A stretch of 64,000 nt of DNA from Candidatus Zipacnadia bacterium (GCA_029821735.1 JALGSU010000031.1:1-64000); one strand, 5' to 3'; shown: positions 1-10,285, numbered from the stretch's first letter. The notes: generated by a model not told the origin, from the sequence alone. Translations and numbers: made by a program.

Positions 1-1
1 C

Positions 2-1319
2 ATGCAGCGCGATGCGATGGCGCACGTGCTCATCAGCCTCAGCCACTATGAGGACGCGGAGCGCAGCGGTATCAAGATCATCGAGCGCGGCGAGGGCTGC
101 TACGTCTTCGATGCGGATGGGCGCAGGTATCTGGACACCTTCGGGTCGCTGCTGACGACGGTGTGCGGGCACGGGCGCCCGGAAGTGCATGAGGCGATGC
201 TCGAACAGATGCGCAAGATCGAGTTCTACCCGCTCTACCACGACTGCATGACGCCGGTCGTGATTGAGCTGGCCAAGCGCCTGGCGGCGCTTGCGCCGGG
301 CGACCTCGATGTCAGCTTCTTCGTCAACGACGGCTCGGACGCGACCGAGTCGGCCATGAAGATGGCCCGCCAGTATTTCTGGGAGACGGGCGAGCGGTCC
401 CGCACCAAGATTCTGTATCGGCGCTACAGCTACCACGGGGCGACGATGGGCGCGATGGCCGTCACTGGCCTGCAGGGATTCCGGGAGCCACATCCCGGTG
501 CGGGCCCCGGGTACGTGCAGGTGATGGCGCCGAATCCCTACCGGTGTGAGCTGGGTCTGGACGCCGAGGAGTCGGCGCGCGTGGCTCTGCGCAACACCGA
601 GGCGATCATCAAGTGGGAGGGGCCGCAGACCATCGCGGCCATGATTCTGGACCCGATACCGGGCTCAAACACGGGCTACCCGGTGCCGCCGGACTTCTAC
701 CTGCCGGAACTCAAGGCGCTGTGTGACAAACACGGGATACTGACGATCTACGACGAGATTCAGGTTCTGCTGCGAACACTGGGACATCGTGCCGCACTTC
801 CTGTGTCTGGGCAAGGGCTTCTCGGCGGGCTTCGCACCCATGTCGGCGGTGCTGACGACGGCGGAGATCGCGGACGTCTTCCGGCGACCGGGCCACGATT
901 TCCGGCACGGGCACACGCTGGCGGGGCACCCGGTGTGCGCGGCGGCGGTGATGGCGGTGCTCGATATCTTCGAGAAGGAGCAACTGGTCGAGCGGGCGGC
1001 GCGGCTTGGCGAATATCTCGGAGACAAACTGGAGGCGCTGTATCGCCACCCGATCGTGGGGAGCGTCCGGGGCATAGGGCTGCTGCGGGCGGTGGAGCTG
1101 GTGGCCGACTTCGAGAGCCGCGAGCCGCTGCCGGGCGATATGCACGTGGGCAACTATGTGCGCGATTACTGCTACCGCAACGGGATGATTTTGCGCAACA
1201 ACGGCGACATCCTGGTGCTTGCGCCGCCGCTGGTGATCACCGAAGAGATCATCGACGAGATGGTCGGCAATATCGAGGGCGGCATCGTCGCGGCGATGGA
1301 GCACTTCGAGCTTGCGTAA
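2..1319 (+). pseudogene. Class III (PLP-dependent) aminotransferase, broken by an internal deletion; 5' end possibly outside the window
   Basis: This is a fold-type I aminotransferase of class III, the group holding omega-amino acid:pyruvate, beta-alanine and acetylornithine aminotransferases. The first part (2-763) has the GRRYLD and GHGR motifs near the N-terminus, NDGSDATE for phosphate binding, the YHGATMG motif, and YDEIQ with the cofactor-binding Asp. The second part (764-1319, shifted frame) begins EHWDIVPHF and holds CLGKGFSAGF with the Schiff-base lysine. Between DEIQ and EHW the family normally has a nearly invariant TGFGRTG stretch of about nine residues; here it is missing. Loss of about 26 nt would explain both the gap and the shift. 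The ATG at position 2 may not be the true start because homologues usually begin slightly earlier. The reading frame from position 2 stays open to 1762, but the part after 763 is not real. Substrate unknown. Confidence 0.85.
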
Positions 1320-1324
1320 ACGCC

Positions 1325-4300
1325 TCAGCGAGCGAACGAGGTGGCTGTCGGAATTCGGATGGTGTCGCCCGGGCCGATGTCGCTGATCCAGTACAGCCGC
1401 CGGCCATCACCGTCGGTGTCGGCGAAGGCTGCGTCGAGGTCCTCGCCCGCACCCTCCAGCGTGATTCGCCTGCGCGCCACGGAGGCGATCCTGAAGCCCC
1501 GCGACTTATCCTCGTTGTAGAGCCATCGACCGGCGTGCCTGCCACCATCAATCCGCCCGTAGCCTGCCAGGTTGCGGTCGGCAGTGACCGTGCCCGTCTG
1601 CGCATCCACCTCAGTGACCGCCCCCATGCCGATCACGAAGAGCACGTCGCCGAAGTTCAGACGCGTGCCGCCATCCACCGCGCTGGCCTGCTCGATCGTG
1701 TAGCTGGCCTGGTGGAGATCGTTGCCGACGATGGTGACACGGTCGGCGAAAGCATCCGGTGAAGGCAGCGCGGCGTCGATCGTGATGGCGTTGCTGGCGA
1801 AGTCAACATCGAGTACGCGCCCCTCTGGCGAGGGCTCCGGGCGCAGTGAGAAATCGCCAAACTCGAGGAGCGTGCCGTTGACGATGACCGCCCGATTGAC
1901 TCCCTGCTGGTCAAGGGTGATCAGCGCGAATTCGGCGGCGACCGCGAAGGTCTGACCGGCCCACTGCCACCGGCAAGTTTCGGTCGCGGAGAGCGCGCTG
2001 TGCACGAGGTCGGTCTCATCCCCGCGCAGCACCGCGACGCCGACGGTCTCGGGATCGGCACCGTCCGCCTGCAGATGCTGCACGCCGGTGATGGTTGCCT
2101 CGCCGCGGTGGGGCTCGATGGCCGCGATGTAGTTCGAGAGCAGCTCGGCCTCAGCGTCGATCTGCTCGTCGGGCAGCAGGTTGCGCCCGAGGACATACTG
2201 GATGACGTCGGGGTTGCCCGGCTGCAGCTCGGGGGAGGCATCGGCGACGATGACCTCCTGCGCACAGGCGGCGGGCATGGTCATGGTCAGCGCGAGGTCC
2301 TCGTCGGCCTTGGTCCAGGTGGCGGACCACGAGCCAGCGGGCGACATGCGGCGCACGTTGTAGAGACCGTGGTAACCGCTGGTGCCGTCGCCGGCGAGCG
2401 GAGGCTTCGTCCGGTTCACGTGCTTGCTGAAGGCCACCTGATCGATCTGAATGTAGGTCTGGCCAATCGCGGTTGCGGTGAGCACCACCTCGGTCGCGGC
2501 CTCCGGGATATCGAGCACCTGCGACGCCCAGCGTGTGCCTGTAGCGCCGGTCGGCTCGAAGGTAACGGTCTCGGTGACGCCCGCGACGGTGACGTCCATC
2601 GTGTTGACGCCCTCGTTGTAGTCATAGAACCGCACGAAGCAGCGGACCTTGCCCGCGGGGATTTCGCCGGTGACGGGGACGGTCACGGTGGCGTCGGTGC
2701 AGCGGGTGAGGAGCCAGCGGCCGAAGGGCGCCCAGCCCTCGCGGGAGGTGTCGCGGTACTCACCATCACGGAGCAGGCCCTCAGCCGCGAGCAGATCGAG
2801 CGGCGCACCGTCGCGCACTCGGATCGGCGGCTGGGTGCCATAGGCGATGTCGACGCCGCCGAGCGTCCCCTGCTCCTGAGCTTCGCCAAGCTGCCCGCCC
2901 GCGAGCGCGAGGTCGAAAAACGCGGGACCGTGGAAGCTCCAGTCGTGCTGGACGCCGCCACGCACGCGGAAGATGTCCAGCAGATACGAGACCTCATCGG
3001 AGATGTCGATCAGGGCCGAACTGCGGCGGTAGAGCGAGACCTTGTCGGGGTATGCGACCTCGGCGGAGGCGTCCATGAAGTGCAGGCCATCGGTCGCGAC
3101 AAGTGTGTGCAGGTCGCCGGCGTACTGGGTCTGTTGCGCGGTCTCGTCGACGACCACGCAGTAATGCTTGACCGTGTCCGCGCCGCGCCAGTTCCAGAAG
3201 TCGGGACGCGTGAACGGGAACGGGTAGCCGTCCTCGGGAAGCATCGCCTTACCGAAGGCCCACATCTGGATGTTGAGCCGATCGCGATGACCGTGGCCAC
3301 CGCCAGCGTAGCCGTGATACATGGCGACGGCGCGCTGGTTGTCGCCTGTGCCGGATTCGAGCACGGCGAGTCCGTAGCCACCGATGTCACGCGTGCCGAG
3401 GTCAAGGTCTTCGCCCTGCTCGGCCGCGATGCGCGCGACCTCTTCCTCATCGAAGTAGTCCTCGAAAAGCTCGCGCGAAGTGGCCCCGATCTGCGCGAGC
3501 ACCTGCGCGTGGCGGGGATCCCCGTAGTGAGTGAAAGCGGTGCCCTGAAGCGAAGCAGAGCGGGCGATCGGGCCTGATCCGCGCATGCCCCCGCTGTCGC
3601 CGATGCAGGGGGCGAAGCGTCCGGCGATGGTCATGTCGATGCCGATGTCGGCCATCTTTTTGAGCTTGGGATTGCTCCAGATATCAACGCCGAGCTTGGG
3701 GAGGAGCCGGGCGATGGCGTAGAAGTTCCGGCCCCAACTCGACGCGTAGCTTGGGGAGCTTTCGCTGCCGAGACCATCGCGCCAGAAACCGTTCCAGAGC
3801 AGGTCCTCGACGCGCCCCGGGCCACTCATGACCCAGTCTCGCATCTGGTCAGTGGTCGGGCCTCGCTCGGGGTCGTCGTTGTCGAGGACGATCGCCAGGG
3901 CGCAGAGGGTCTTCTGGTGCATGCCCATGTTCCCGGCGACTCTGCCCTCCATGACGTCCTCGGCCATGAGATTGAGCATGTTCTGCTCGATGAGCTCGCG
4001 CGGGTCAGCAATACCGGCGGCCGCGAGGAAGGCGAGGAGATCGTCGTCCTCGGCGAGGGCCGGGTAGATCGCGTCATACGCGAGGGCGATGTTGGTGTCG
4101 TCGCCGGTTGACCAGATGCGGTCCGATATGCGGCCGGGGACGTTGAAGCGGCCCTCGTGGTAGCCTTGGACGCGGTAGTCGAAGCGCTCGTATTCACTGG
4201 CGAGCTTGCACATCATAATGGCGCACTTGCGGGCGTAGACGGGGTCGCCGGTGACGAGGTAAGCGCGCGCAAGGGTGGACATGCCATCGAGGATGTCCCT

Positions 4301-4819
4301 GCACCAGCGCTGCCAGAAGATGTAGTAGGGCACGAAGTAATAGCGCCGGTCGTCGGGCCCGATCCAGCCGAGGCCGTTGTCAACGATGCGCTCGCCGGTT
4401 TCCGGGTCGCCCTCCAGACCCTCGGTGTTCCATGGCTCGAAATCGTTGTCGGGGAAGCTGCGGTCGCAGACCGGGCAGGTGACCTTGAACGGCTTATCGC
4501 GATCCATCAGCCAGGGGTAGTGACCGGCTTTCCGGGTAATCTCCGGGCCACAATATGGGCAGTCGTGACCGATGCAGACGTTGATGGCCCGAAGCTGCTC
4601 GGGGGGAGGCACGAAGTCCCATAGCTTCTGGTCGGACATGGCGAGATACCACGCCGCCTCCTCCTGTGCAGCAGCGACCTGGCTGCGGGCCCATTCGTGC
4701 TGGCGCACCTTCTCGTGCATCGCCGCCATCGTGTCACGGTCGTAGTAGGTGCGCTCGGTCTTGGCCGATGCCATGGTGCTCACCACGATCAGCAGACTGA
4801 TCAGCACGAGTACTCGCAT
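1325..4819 (-). CDS. Secreted heparinase II/III-like polysaccharide lyase family protein
   Basis: A 1164-residue exported protein. I place the start at the ATG at 4819, preceded by an AGGGAG ribosome site and followed by a clear signal peptide (MRVLVLISLLIVVSTMASA); the frame opens further upstream without such support. Residues of about 65-110 hold two Cys-pair motifs (CPYCG and CPVCD), a zinc-knuckle-like insert seen in some large heparinase-like proteins. A helical, toroid-like region follows to about residue 450. The beta-sandwich domain carries GGGHGHRDRLN near residue 510, the most diagnostic heparinase II/III-like motif. The rest is all-beta, probably carbohydrate-binding. The family cleaves uronic-acid-containing glycans by beta-elimination; the substrate cannot be told here. 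It is the last gene of a minus-strand run after an amidohydrolase (29-nt gap) and ends 5 nt from the convergent aminotransferase. Confidence 0.8.
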   Translation of the reverse strand: MRVLVLISLLIVVSTMASAKTERTYYDRDTMAAMHEKVRQHEWARSQVAAAQEEAAWYLAMSDQKLWDFVPPPEQLRAINVCIGHDCPYCGPEITRKAGHYPWLMDRDKPFKVTCPVCDRSFPDNDFEPWNTEGLEGDPETGERIVDNGLGWIGPDDRRYYFVPYYIFWQRWCRDILDGMSTLARAYLVTGDPVYARKCAIMMCKLASEYERFDYRVQGYHEGRFNVPGRISDRIWSTGDDTNIALAYDAIYPALAEDDDLLAFLAAAGIADPRELIEQNMLNLMAEDVMEGRVAGNMGMHQKTLCALAIVLDNDDPERGPTTDQMRDWVMSGPGRVEDLLWNGFWRDGLGSESSPSYASSWGRNFYAIARLLPKLGVDIWSNPKLKKMADIGIDMTIAGRFAPCIGDSGGMRGSGPIARSASLQGTAFTHYGDPRHAQVLAQIGATSRELFEDYFDEEEVARIAAEQGEDLDLGTRDIGGYGLAVLESGTGDNQRAVAMYHGYAGGGHGHRDRLNIQMWAFGKAMLPEDGYPFPFTRPDFWNWRGADTVKHYCVVVDETAQQTQYAGDLHTLVATDGLHFMDASAEVAYPDKVSLYRRSSALIDISDEVSYLLDIFRVRGGVQHDWSFHGPAFFDLALAGGQLGEAQEQGTLGGVDIAYGTQPPIRVRDGAPLDLLAAEGLLRDGEYRDTSREGWAPFGRWLLTRCTDATVTVPVTGEIPAGKVRCFVRFYDYNEGVNTMDVTVAGVTETVTFEPTGATGTRWASQVLDIPEAATEVVLTATAIGQTYIQIDQVAFSKHVNRTKPPLAGDGTSGYHGLYNVRRMSPAGSWSATWTKADEDLALTMTMPAACAQEVIVADASPELQPGNPDVIQYVLGRNLLPDEQIDAEAELLSNYIAAIEPHRGEATITGVQHLQADGADPETVGVAVLRGDETDLVHSALSATETCRWQWAGQTFAVAAEFALITLDQQGVNRAVIVNGTLLEFGDFSLRPEPSPEGRVLDVDFASNAITIDAALPSPDAFADRVTIVGNDLHQASYTIEQASAVDGGTRLNFGDVLFVIGMGAVTEVDAQTGTVTADRNLAGYGRIDGGRHAGRWLYNEDKSRGFRIASVARRRITLEGAGEDLDAAFADTDGDGRRLYWISDIGPGDTIRIPTATSFAR

Positions 4820-4848
4820 GCGCAACAGCTCCCTGTGCGCGGGATCAC

Positions 4849-5676
4849 TCAGTCGTCGAGTCGAAGGACTCTGCGTGCGTTGCCCTCGGCGATCGCCTCG
4901 CGTTGCTCGTCGGTCATCGGCGTCTCCTGCACCCACTGTATCTGCGGCTGCTCCTGCCACGCGCTGAGGTAATCGGTGGCGAAGAATATCTTCTGCCAGT
5001 TGCGCTCGATGAATCCCTGTGTGAACTCGGGGTCGCGCGCGACGGCGTTGTAGCCCGAACCCGCGGAGATGTCGGCGTGCATATTGTCATACTCCTGCAG
5101 GAGGCGGTCGGCGGCTCCGCCCTCGACGACCGGAGTGTCGGGGTAGCCACAGCTCGCGTCATCATCGGCGGAGATGGCGTTCCACCAGCGGGGCCCGTGG
5201 CCGATGAAGATCAGGTCGGGGAACTCCCTCAGGCAGCGCTCCAGACCGGGGAGCCCGACCTCGTCGAAGTTCGAGTAGCTGCTCCCGTAGAAGACGAAGG
5301 GGAGGCCGAGGTCGCTGCACTTGGCGTAGATCTTCTTGTGCAGCGGGTCGTCGATGGGCAGACCGTCAACGGTTTCGCCGAAGCCCTTGATGAGGTCGCA
5401 CGAGTTGTGGAGATACTCGATGACCTGCTCGGACCGGGGCATGCGAGGGTCGACGTGGATGAACGGGATGAGGCGCTCGGGGAACATGAGCGCGGCCTCG
5501 ATGACCGTCTCGGTCATGCAGATGCAGGTGCCGACCTCCGGGCTCTCGATGGGCAGGACCACCGACTGGGTGATGCCATTCTCATTCATCTTGTCGACGA
5601 GCTGCTGGGCGGAAATCCCGAGCCGCTCGCCGGGCATGCGCCCGGAGTAATGCAGGTGAGTGTGTGTGTCGATCAT
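4849..5676 (-). CDS. Amidohydrolase family protein (COG2159-like TIM-barrel metal hydrolase)
   Basis: A 275-residue cytoplasmic protein of the amidohydrolase-2 type, the group containing aminocarboxymuconate-semialdehyde decarboxylase and many uncharacterised lactonase or decarboxylase-like enzymes. Metal ligands can be read directly: DTHTHLH at the N-terminus (the H-x-H pair), a His in FIGHGPRWW near the middle, and the Asp of FFATDYL near the C-terminus, which closes with the usual NARRVLRL helix. A GAGGTG ribosome site lies 5 nt before the ATG. It sits 55 nt downstream of the GH42-like gene and 29 nt upstream of the heparinase-like gene, so the three are probably co-transcribed. The substrate is unknown; sugar-acid lactones or their breakdown products would fit the context, but that is inference. 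Confidence 0.8.
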   Translation of the reverse strand: MIDTHTHLHYSGRMPGERLGISAQQLVDKMNENGITQSVVLPIESPEVGTCICMTETVIEAALMFPERLIPFIHVDPRMPRSEQVIEYLHNSCDLIKGFGETVDGLPIDDPLHKKIYAKCSDLGLPFVFYGSSYSNFDEVGLPGLERCLREFPDLIFIGHGPRWWNAISADDDASCGYPDTPVVEGGAADRLLQEYDNMHADISAGSGYNAVARDPEFTQGFIERNWQKIFFATDYLSAWQEQPQIQWVQETPMTDEQREAIAEGNARRVLRLDD

Positions 5677-5731
5677 GATACACCTCAGTCGTCCGTGATG
5701 TGAGCAGGTTCGCTACAGAGCAGCATGCGGG

Positions 5732-8700
5732 TCACTCGGCGGTGCATTCGAAGGCGGCCGTCGCGGCCAGGCCGCTGATGGTATCGCGGGCCTGGACCGT
5801 CCAGGGCCCGAGCGCCGCGTTCAGGGGCAGCGGGAAGCTCACCGTGGCCTTGCCCGCGACGGCAAGCACGTTTACCGCGTAGGGCTTGATGATCGCGCCC
5901 GACGGGTCGACGAGTTCGACGTGGAGGACGTGATCGCCTGCCCGGCCGGCGTCAACCTGCAAGCCACAGGTGACTTCGAGCACTCCGCCGGGGCGCACTT
6001 GGTCGGGCGCATCGACAGTCACGCTCGTGACCTGATAGGGCAGCACCGCGTAGAGCTTCGCGACAGTCGGCGCGAAGCCTGCCTGCACGCGGGCGGTCTT
6101 GCCGAGATACTCGTGGCTGCGCATGTCGTAGACGTGGCCCGCCGCACCGAGGTCGATGGTCACGGGATCGAGGTCGACTGCACCGGCGACATCCGAGCCG
6201 CGCGAGTAACGCCCGCCGAAATACTTCTCGATGAGACCCAGGTAGCGCACGCTGCCACGCTCGAACTGCGAGACCTCGACGTAGGGCATGACGTCGCCGG
6301 ACTGGTCTACGACGGTCGCGAAGCGCTGTGCGCCGATGGCAGAAAAGAGCCTGTCAAACACAGCTCGGTAGCTCGCGCAGGTGGCTTCGTTGCCGGACAG
6401 CCGGTCAGTGGTCTCCCCCGCCACGCCGGTCGGCTGGAATTCGCGGTATTCGTGAAGCAGGCCAGGCACGTGGACCGCCAGGTCTTCGCCGATGGTCAGA
6501 GTTGTGATCTGCCCGGCGTCCGGCCTGAAGGGCGCCGACGAGTCGGCGGGCTGCTCGCCCAGCAGCGCGTCCGTGGGGCGGTCGGTGAGCATGCGACCGT
6601 GCTCGTTGGCGAGGCCAGCCGCGCCGATGACGATAAGCGTGCCGCCTGCGCGCGTCCAGTCAGCGACAGCCGCGACTTCGGCCTGGGACATCGCCAGGGA
6701 ATGCGGCAGCACCAGCACCGAGTAGCCGCGCTCGGCCAGTGTCCCGTCCTCGATCTGCTGATCGGCAACGAAGTCAAACTGGTAGCCGAGGTCCTCGATG
6801 ATCTCGCACACCGAGGTCAGGTTGGCGATGGTGGGCGCGTCGAGCATTTTGCCGAGGTGCAGGCTGCGCTGGGAGTAGTGCACGGCGATGGGCGGGCGAG
6901 TGCGCTCGGCGGTGAGCAGGGCCTTGCCGATGCCGCCCTTGAGTTGCGCGACCTCCTCGGCGAGCCACTGCGCGCGGCGAGTGAGGGTCAGATCCGGGCG
7001 CACGAAGCCGCCGAGGTCGCCGCTGGAGGCCGAATAGATGCCCACTCCCTGGAAGCCGTTGAACAGCTCCAGCCACGGGAAGTAGCGGGCGGAGGACTCG
7101 TTGAGGTCAGCGTCATCGTAACCAACGAAGCTGGTGATCAGGTCGCCGGGCTCGGAGAACGAGCGGATCGCCTCGCGCTGCAGGCCATCGTAAAACGCGA
7201 CGTGGTTGAGCGCGCCCATCAGGCCCCAGTAGTCAAAGCCCGAGTAGTGGGTCGGGTCCCGCGTGCCGGAGATGCCGACGCGATTGCGCGAGTCGAGGGC
7301 CTCGGCCTCGGTCCGTGCGGACGCGAGGATGTCGATGAAGAGCCAGTCGCTGAAGAGACGGTGGTCGAGACCGGGGGCGTGGCTGGTGACGGACTCGTCG
7401 GCGGGATCGAACTCCAGCGTCACGTCCTCCCACGAGGCGAAGGCCGCGTTCCACTCGCGGTTCAGGGCGGCGAGGTCGCCGTACTTCGCGCGCAGCCACT
7501 CGCGCATGGCGGCGAGCGTGTGCTCGTCGGTCTTGAGGTTGTAGCCGCACTCGTCACCGACCGAGAAATCGTAGGCGCCCCAGTTGTATGCGCCGCGCAT
7601 CTTGGGGCGAATGGTCTCGAGGAAACGCTCGCGGAAGCCCGGCTCGGCGAGATTCATGTTGGCGAAGACGTCGGCGCCCTTGAAGAAGATGCGGTGCATG
7701 TTCTCGGGGCAGGGGCGCATGTCGTAGCGCGGGTAGCCGGGGAGGGGGCCCGCGACCGCGATGTCCACCAGCAGCGGAAGCTGGGAGCGGAGCATCTCGT
7801 AGCCCCAGTGCCGCTTGCCGATATAGGAGCCGTAGGAAGACCAGAGCCCGACCGTGTATTCGTCGAGGTCCGGGTCGGAGATCGTCGGGACAAGGACGGT
7901 GCGCTCATCGACGAGGCCGTCGGCGTCTGTCAGACGCACGCGCGCCTCGCAGACCAGCGAGCGACTGCGCGACGTGCTCAGCGACAGCGCGACCTCGGCT
8001 GCGGCGTCGGTCTCGGTGCGATCGGCCACGCCAGCGTAGAAGTCGACCAGTTCGGCGGCGAGTTGCAGGCCGTCGGCGCCCTCGCATCGGACCGTCAACT
8101 CAACGGTGTCGCCGCGCTCATAGCGGTCACGGTCGGCCTCGACGGACGTGATGCGCGGGCCAGCGATATAGACCATCACCGCGCGCCAGTCGACCTGGCG
8201 GCCTTGCGGATCCTCGAGCCACAGGTACGCCGCGTGAGGGCCGGTCTGAAGTGGGCCGGGGAGGACCAGTTCCGTGCCGTCCGGGGCGGCTGGCGCGGAC
8301 GCCTCGGCAACGACGCGGTTGCGTTCATCGCGCAACTCGGCTCGCACGCGCAGGCGAAGCGCGTCGCCGGTGGCAGGGGCGCTCAGGGCCACGCCGTCCC
8401 GGTCAGCCTGCTTGACCGCGATGGGCCCGAGCGCCGCAGTCGGCTCGCCCTGCGCGACCCAGAGGACCACCTTGCACAACTCAGCGGCGTACATCTCCCA
8501 GTACGCGAAGTCCTCGGGCTCGTTGGTGCCGGGCGGACAGTAGGGCCACAGCGCGCTGTTCATCTGAGTGAAGCGGTCGCCGTCTGGACTGTCATATCGC
8601 CAGGTGGCGACGCGGCCCTCGCCGATCTGCCCGCAACGCAGTTCGCCGAGATCGCCGGTGCGCAGCTCATCGAGCAGCGGATAGGGCAAGTCAGCCAGAG

Positions 8701-10219
8701 GTGAGTCCAGCACCGGGAACCAGCGAGGCGGGAGCGCTCCGAGCATCGCGGCCAGTTCGTCATCCTCCCCGGTTGGGTGCACCCAGACCAGGCCCATGCC
8801 AGCGCGGACGAGATCGAGAATGCGCTGGCGGGCGGGCTCGCGCAGAGCGGCCCAGTCGGTGGCCGCCAGCAGCAGCGCGTCGGGGGTTGCAGCCAGTTCC
8901 TCAAGCAGGGCCTCGTGAGTGAGCAGGTCCATGCGGGGCGTCTGGCGGAGGAGGTCGAAGATGCGATGCTTCATGCCAAGCCGCTGGTCAAGCTCGACGG
9001 CGTCGCGCGCGCACACGTAACTGACGACCGTCAGCACGTCGGGCGCTCCGGCGGCTGGCTCAGGAGCCCAGGCCACGTGGGGGGTCTCGAAGTCGGTGTC
9101 AACGGGTGGGATCGACGCGTAGGGATCGATGGCCCGCAGATGCTCGCGCAGGTCCATCGTCTCGGCCTGCAGGTGCGCATCTTCGAGGGCGGCGTCGCCT
9201 GCGAGCGCCTCGAGTTCGGTCAGGCAGACGAGCCCGCGTCGCCACTGGCCATCGATGCGCATCCGCGGCTGGTCCATCGCGAGCAGAACGTACCGACCAC
9301 GGGTCTGCAGGTCAGGGCTGAGGTATCGGTTTGTGGTCATGCCCTGAGGCGCGACCCCAAGCGTGGCACCCGGGTCCCACTCGATCACTCGGCGGAAAGT
9401 GCGCATGTCGTCGCTGACCCAGATGACGGTCCGGGGAGGGTGAGCGGAAACCCCGTGGATCGCGCTGACAGCAACCTGCGAGATCGGCTGAGTCTGCCCG
9501 AGATCAAGCATCACTTCGGCGGCCCGGCCCGCCGGCAGCCGCCACACGAAGGTGTTCGCGCGCGTCCAGTAACCGCCCTGCCATTCGCCGTCGGTGAGTA
9601 TCCGCAGATCGGTCTCCGTGCTGGCACCGTAGTTGCGCCGGGTCAGCACCTCATACGGAGTGCCGAGCGCCAGGTTGACGGCCTCAACTTGAGCGACGGC
9701 TGGTTCGCCGGTCAAGCGCATGTCATCGATACGCAAGCGGGCGGGCTGTCGCTCGGGGTTGTGAACGAGCACCATGACGTAGACTTCGGCGGGCTCGGTG
9801 AGCGTGAAACGAGCGCCGGGCTCGTGCCACTGGCCGTCAGCGGGCACTCCGACCGAACCAAGCTCGTAGCCCCAGCCCTGGCGCGACACCCAGACGCGGA
9901 CAGCCCCCTCCTCCACTTTGACGCGGCAGGCCAACTCGTAGTCGCCAGCGGGCAGCTCGACGCGTTGAGTGACGCGAAGGTAGCGGGTACCGCCCTCGTC
10001 GACGGTCACCAGCAGGCTCTTCTCGCCCTCGACCACGTCGGTATCGTCGAAGGTCAGCTCATGCCCACCAGCGGAGTTCCAAGTCAGAGCCCAGCCCTCC
10101 GCATCTCCCTGCGCGATCTCCTCGACCACCTCGAAGCCGCCATTGGCGATCAGATTGGTGTCTGCGGCCAGCAGGGCCGTCGTGGCGAGGAGACCGATTG
10201 CTGTCATCGCGAAGCGCAT
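5732..10219 (-). CDS. Very large secreted multidomain protein with a GH42-like (beta-galactosidase-type) barrel
   Basis: A 1495-residue exported protein. Its start has an AAGGAG site 7 nt upstream and a signal peptide of about 18 residues. In order: a carbohydrate-binding jelly roll (about 20-170, beginning NLIANGGFE), a discoidin-like module (about 175-340), an alpha/beta region (about 385-580), beta-sandwiches (about 600-780), a TIM barrel (about 790-1120), a Rossmann-like trimerisation-type domain (about 1165-1350; VLVLPHSLAMSQ) and a C-terminal beta domain. The barrel carries YGDLAALNREWN near residue 913, a recognisable GH42 signature, and VGDECGYN near 889, where GH42 enzymes have the acid/base Glu (N-E). 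The nucleophile is not obvious. It is at the least a GH42-clan homologue; activity on beta-galactosides is unproven. It heads the run with the amidohydrolase and heparinase-like genes. Confidence 0.75.
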   Translation of the reverse strand: MRFAMTAIGLLATTALLAADTNLIANGGFEVVEEIAQGDAEGWALTWNSAGGHELTFDDTDVVEGEKSLLVTVDEGGTRYLRVTQRVELPAGDYELACRVKVEEGAVRVWVSRQGWGYELGSVGVPADGQWHEPGARFTLTEPAEVYVMVLVHNPERQPARLRIDDMRLTGEPAVAQVEAVNLALGTPYEVLTRRNYGASTETDLRILTDGEWQGGYWTRANTFVWRLPAGRAAEVMLDLGQTQPISQVAVSAIHGVSAHPPRTVIWVSDDMRTFRRVIEWDPGATLGVAPQGMTTNRYLSPDLQTRGRYVLLAMDQPRMRIDGQWRRGLVCLTELEALAGDAALEDAHLQAETMDLREHLRAIDPYASIPPVDTDFETPHVAWAPEPAAGAPDVLTVVSYVCARDAVELDQRLGMKHRIFDLLRQTPRMDLLTHEALLEELAATPDALLLAATDWAALREPARQRILDLVRAGMGLVWVHPTGEDDELAAMLGALPPRWFPVLDSPLADLPYPLLDELRTGDLGELRCGQIGEGRVATWRYDSPDGDRFTQMNSALWPYCPPGTNEPEDFAYWEMYAAELCKVVLWVAQGEPTAALGPIAVKQADRDGVALSAPATGDALRLRVRAELRDERNRVVAEASAPAAPDGTELVLPGPLQTGPHAAYLWLEDPQGRQVDWRAVMVYIAGPRITSVEADRDRYERGDTVELTVRCEGADGLQLAAELVDFYAGVADRTETDAAAEVALSLSTSRSRSLVCEARVRLTDADGLVDERTVLVPTISDPDLDEYTVGLWSSYGSYIGKRHWGYEMLRSQLPLLVDIAVAGPLPGYPRYDMRPCPENMHRIFFKGADVFANMNLAEPGFRERFLETIRPKMRGAYNWGAYDFSVGDECGYNLKTDEHTLAAMREWLRAKYGDLAALNREWNAAFASWEDVTLEFDPADESVTSHAPGLDHRLFSDWLFIDILASARTEAEALDSRNRVGISGTRDPTHYSGFDYWGLMGALNHVAFYDGLQREAIRSFSEPGDLITSFVGYDDADLNESSARYFPWLELFNGFQGVGIYSASSGDLGGFVRPDLTLTRRAQWLAEEVAQLKGGIGKALLTAERTRPPIAVHYSQRSLHLGKMLDAPTIANLTSVCEIIEDLGYQFDFVADQQIEDGTLAERGYSVLVLPHSLAMSQAEVAAVADWTRAGGTLIVIGAAGLANEHGRMLTDRPTDALLGEQPADSSAPFRPDAGQITTLTIGEDLAVHVPGLLHEYREFQPTGVAGETTDRLSGNEATCASYRAVFDRLFSAIGAQRFATVVDQSGDVMPYVEVSQFERGSVRYLGLIEKYFGGRYSRGSDVAGAVDLDPVTIDLGAAGHVYDMRSHEYLGKTARVQAGFAPTVAKLYAVLPYQVTSVTVDAPDQVRPGGVLEVTCGLQVDAGRAGDHVLHVELVDPSGAIIKPYAVNVLAVAGKATVSFPLPLNAALGPWTVQARDTISGLAATAAFECTAE

Positions 10220-10272
10220 GGGGGCGCTCCTTCATGGATCGTGGAGTTTGCCCGGGCATCAGAGGTGCAGTG

Positions 10273-10285
10273 GCACGTTCCGTGC
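10273..10285. repeat. Short perfect inverted repeat, possible operator
   Basis: GCACG and CGTGC are separated by TTC, forming a 5-bp-arm dyad. It lies 54-66 nt upstream of the leftward start at 10219, so an operator for the large GH42-like gene is possible. Arms of this length in GC-rich DNA often arise by chance, so confidence is low. Confidence 0.2.

Noticed and set aside
764..1762. Continuation of the frame that opens at position 2 beyond the aminotransferase break
   Set aside because: The translation is Gly/Arg/Ala-rich and the real homology continues in the adjacent frame to 1319; the rest is antisense to the heparinase-like gene.
2000..3577. Open frame of 525 codons on the plus strand
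   Set aside because: It is the antisense shadow of the heparinase-like gene, with no domain or signal.
5921..8704. Open frame of 927 codons on the plus strand
   Set aside because: Antisense to the GH42-like gene; high GC leaves long stop-free shadows and the translation has no family character.
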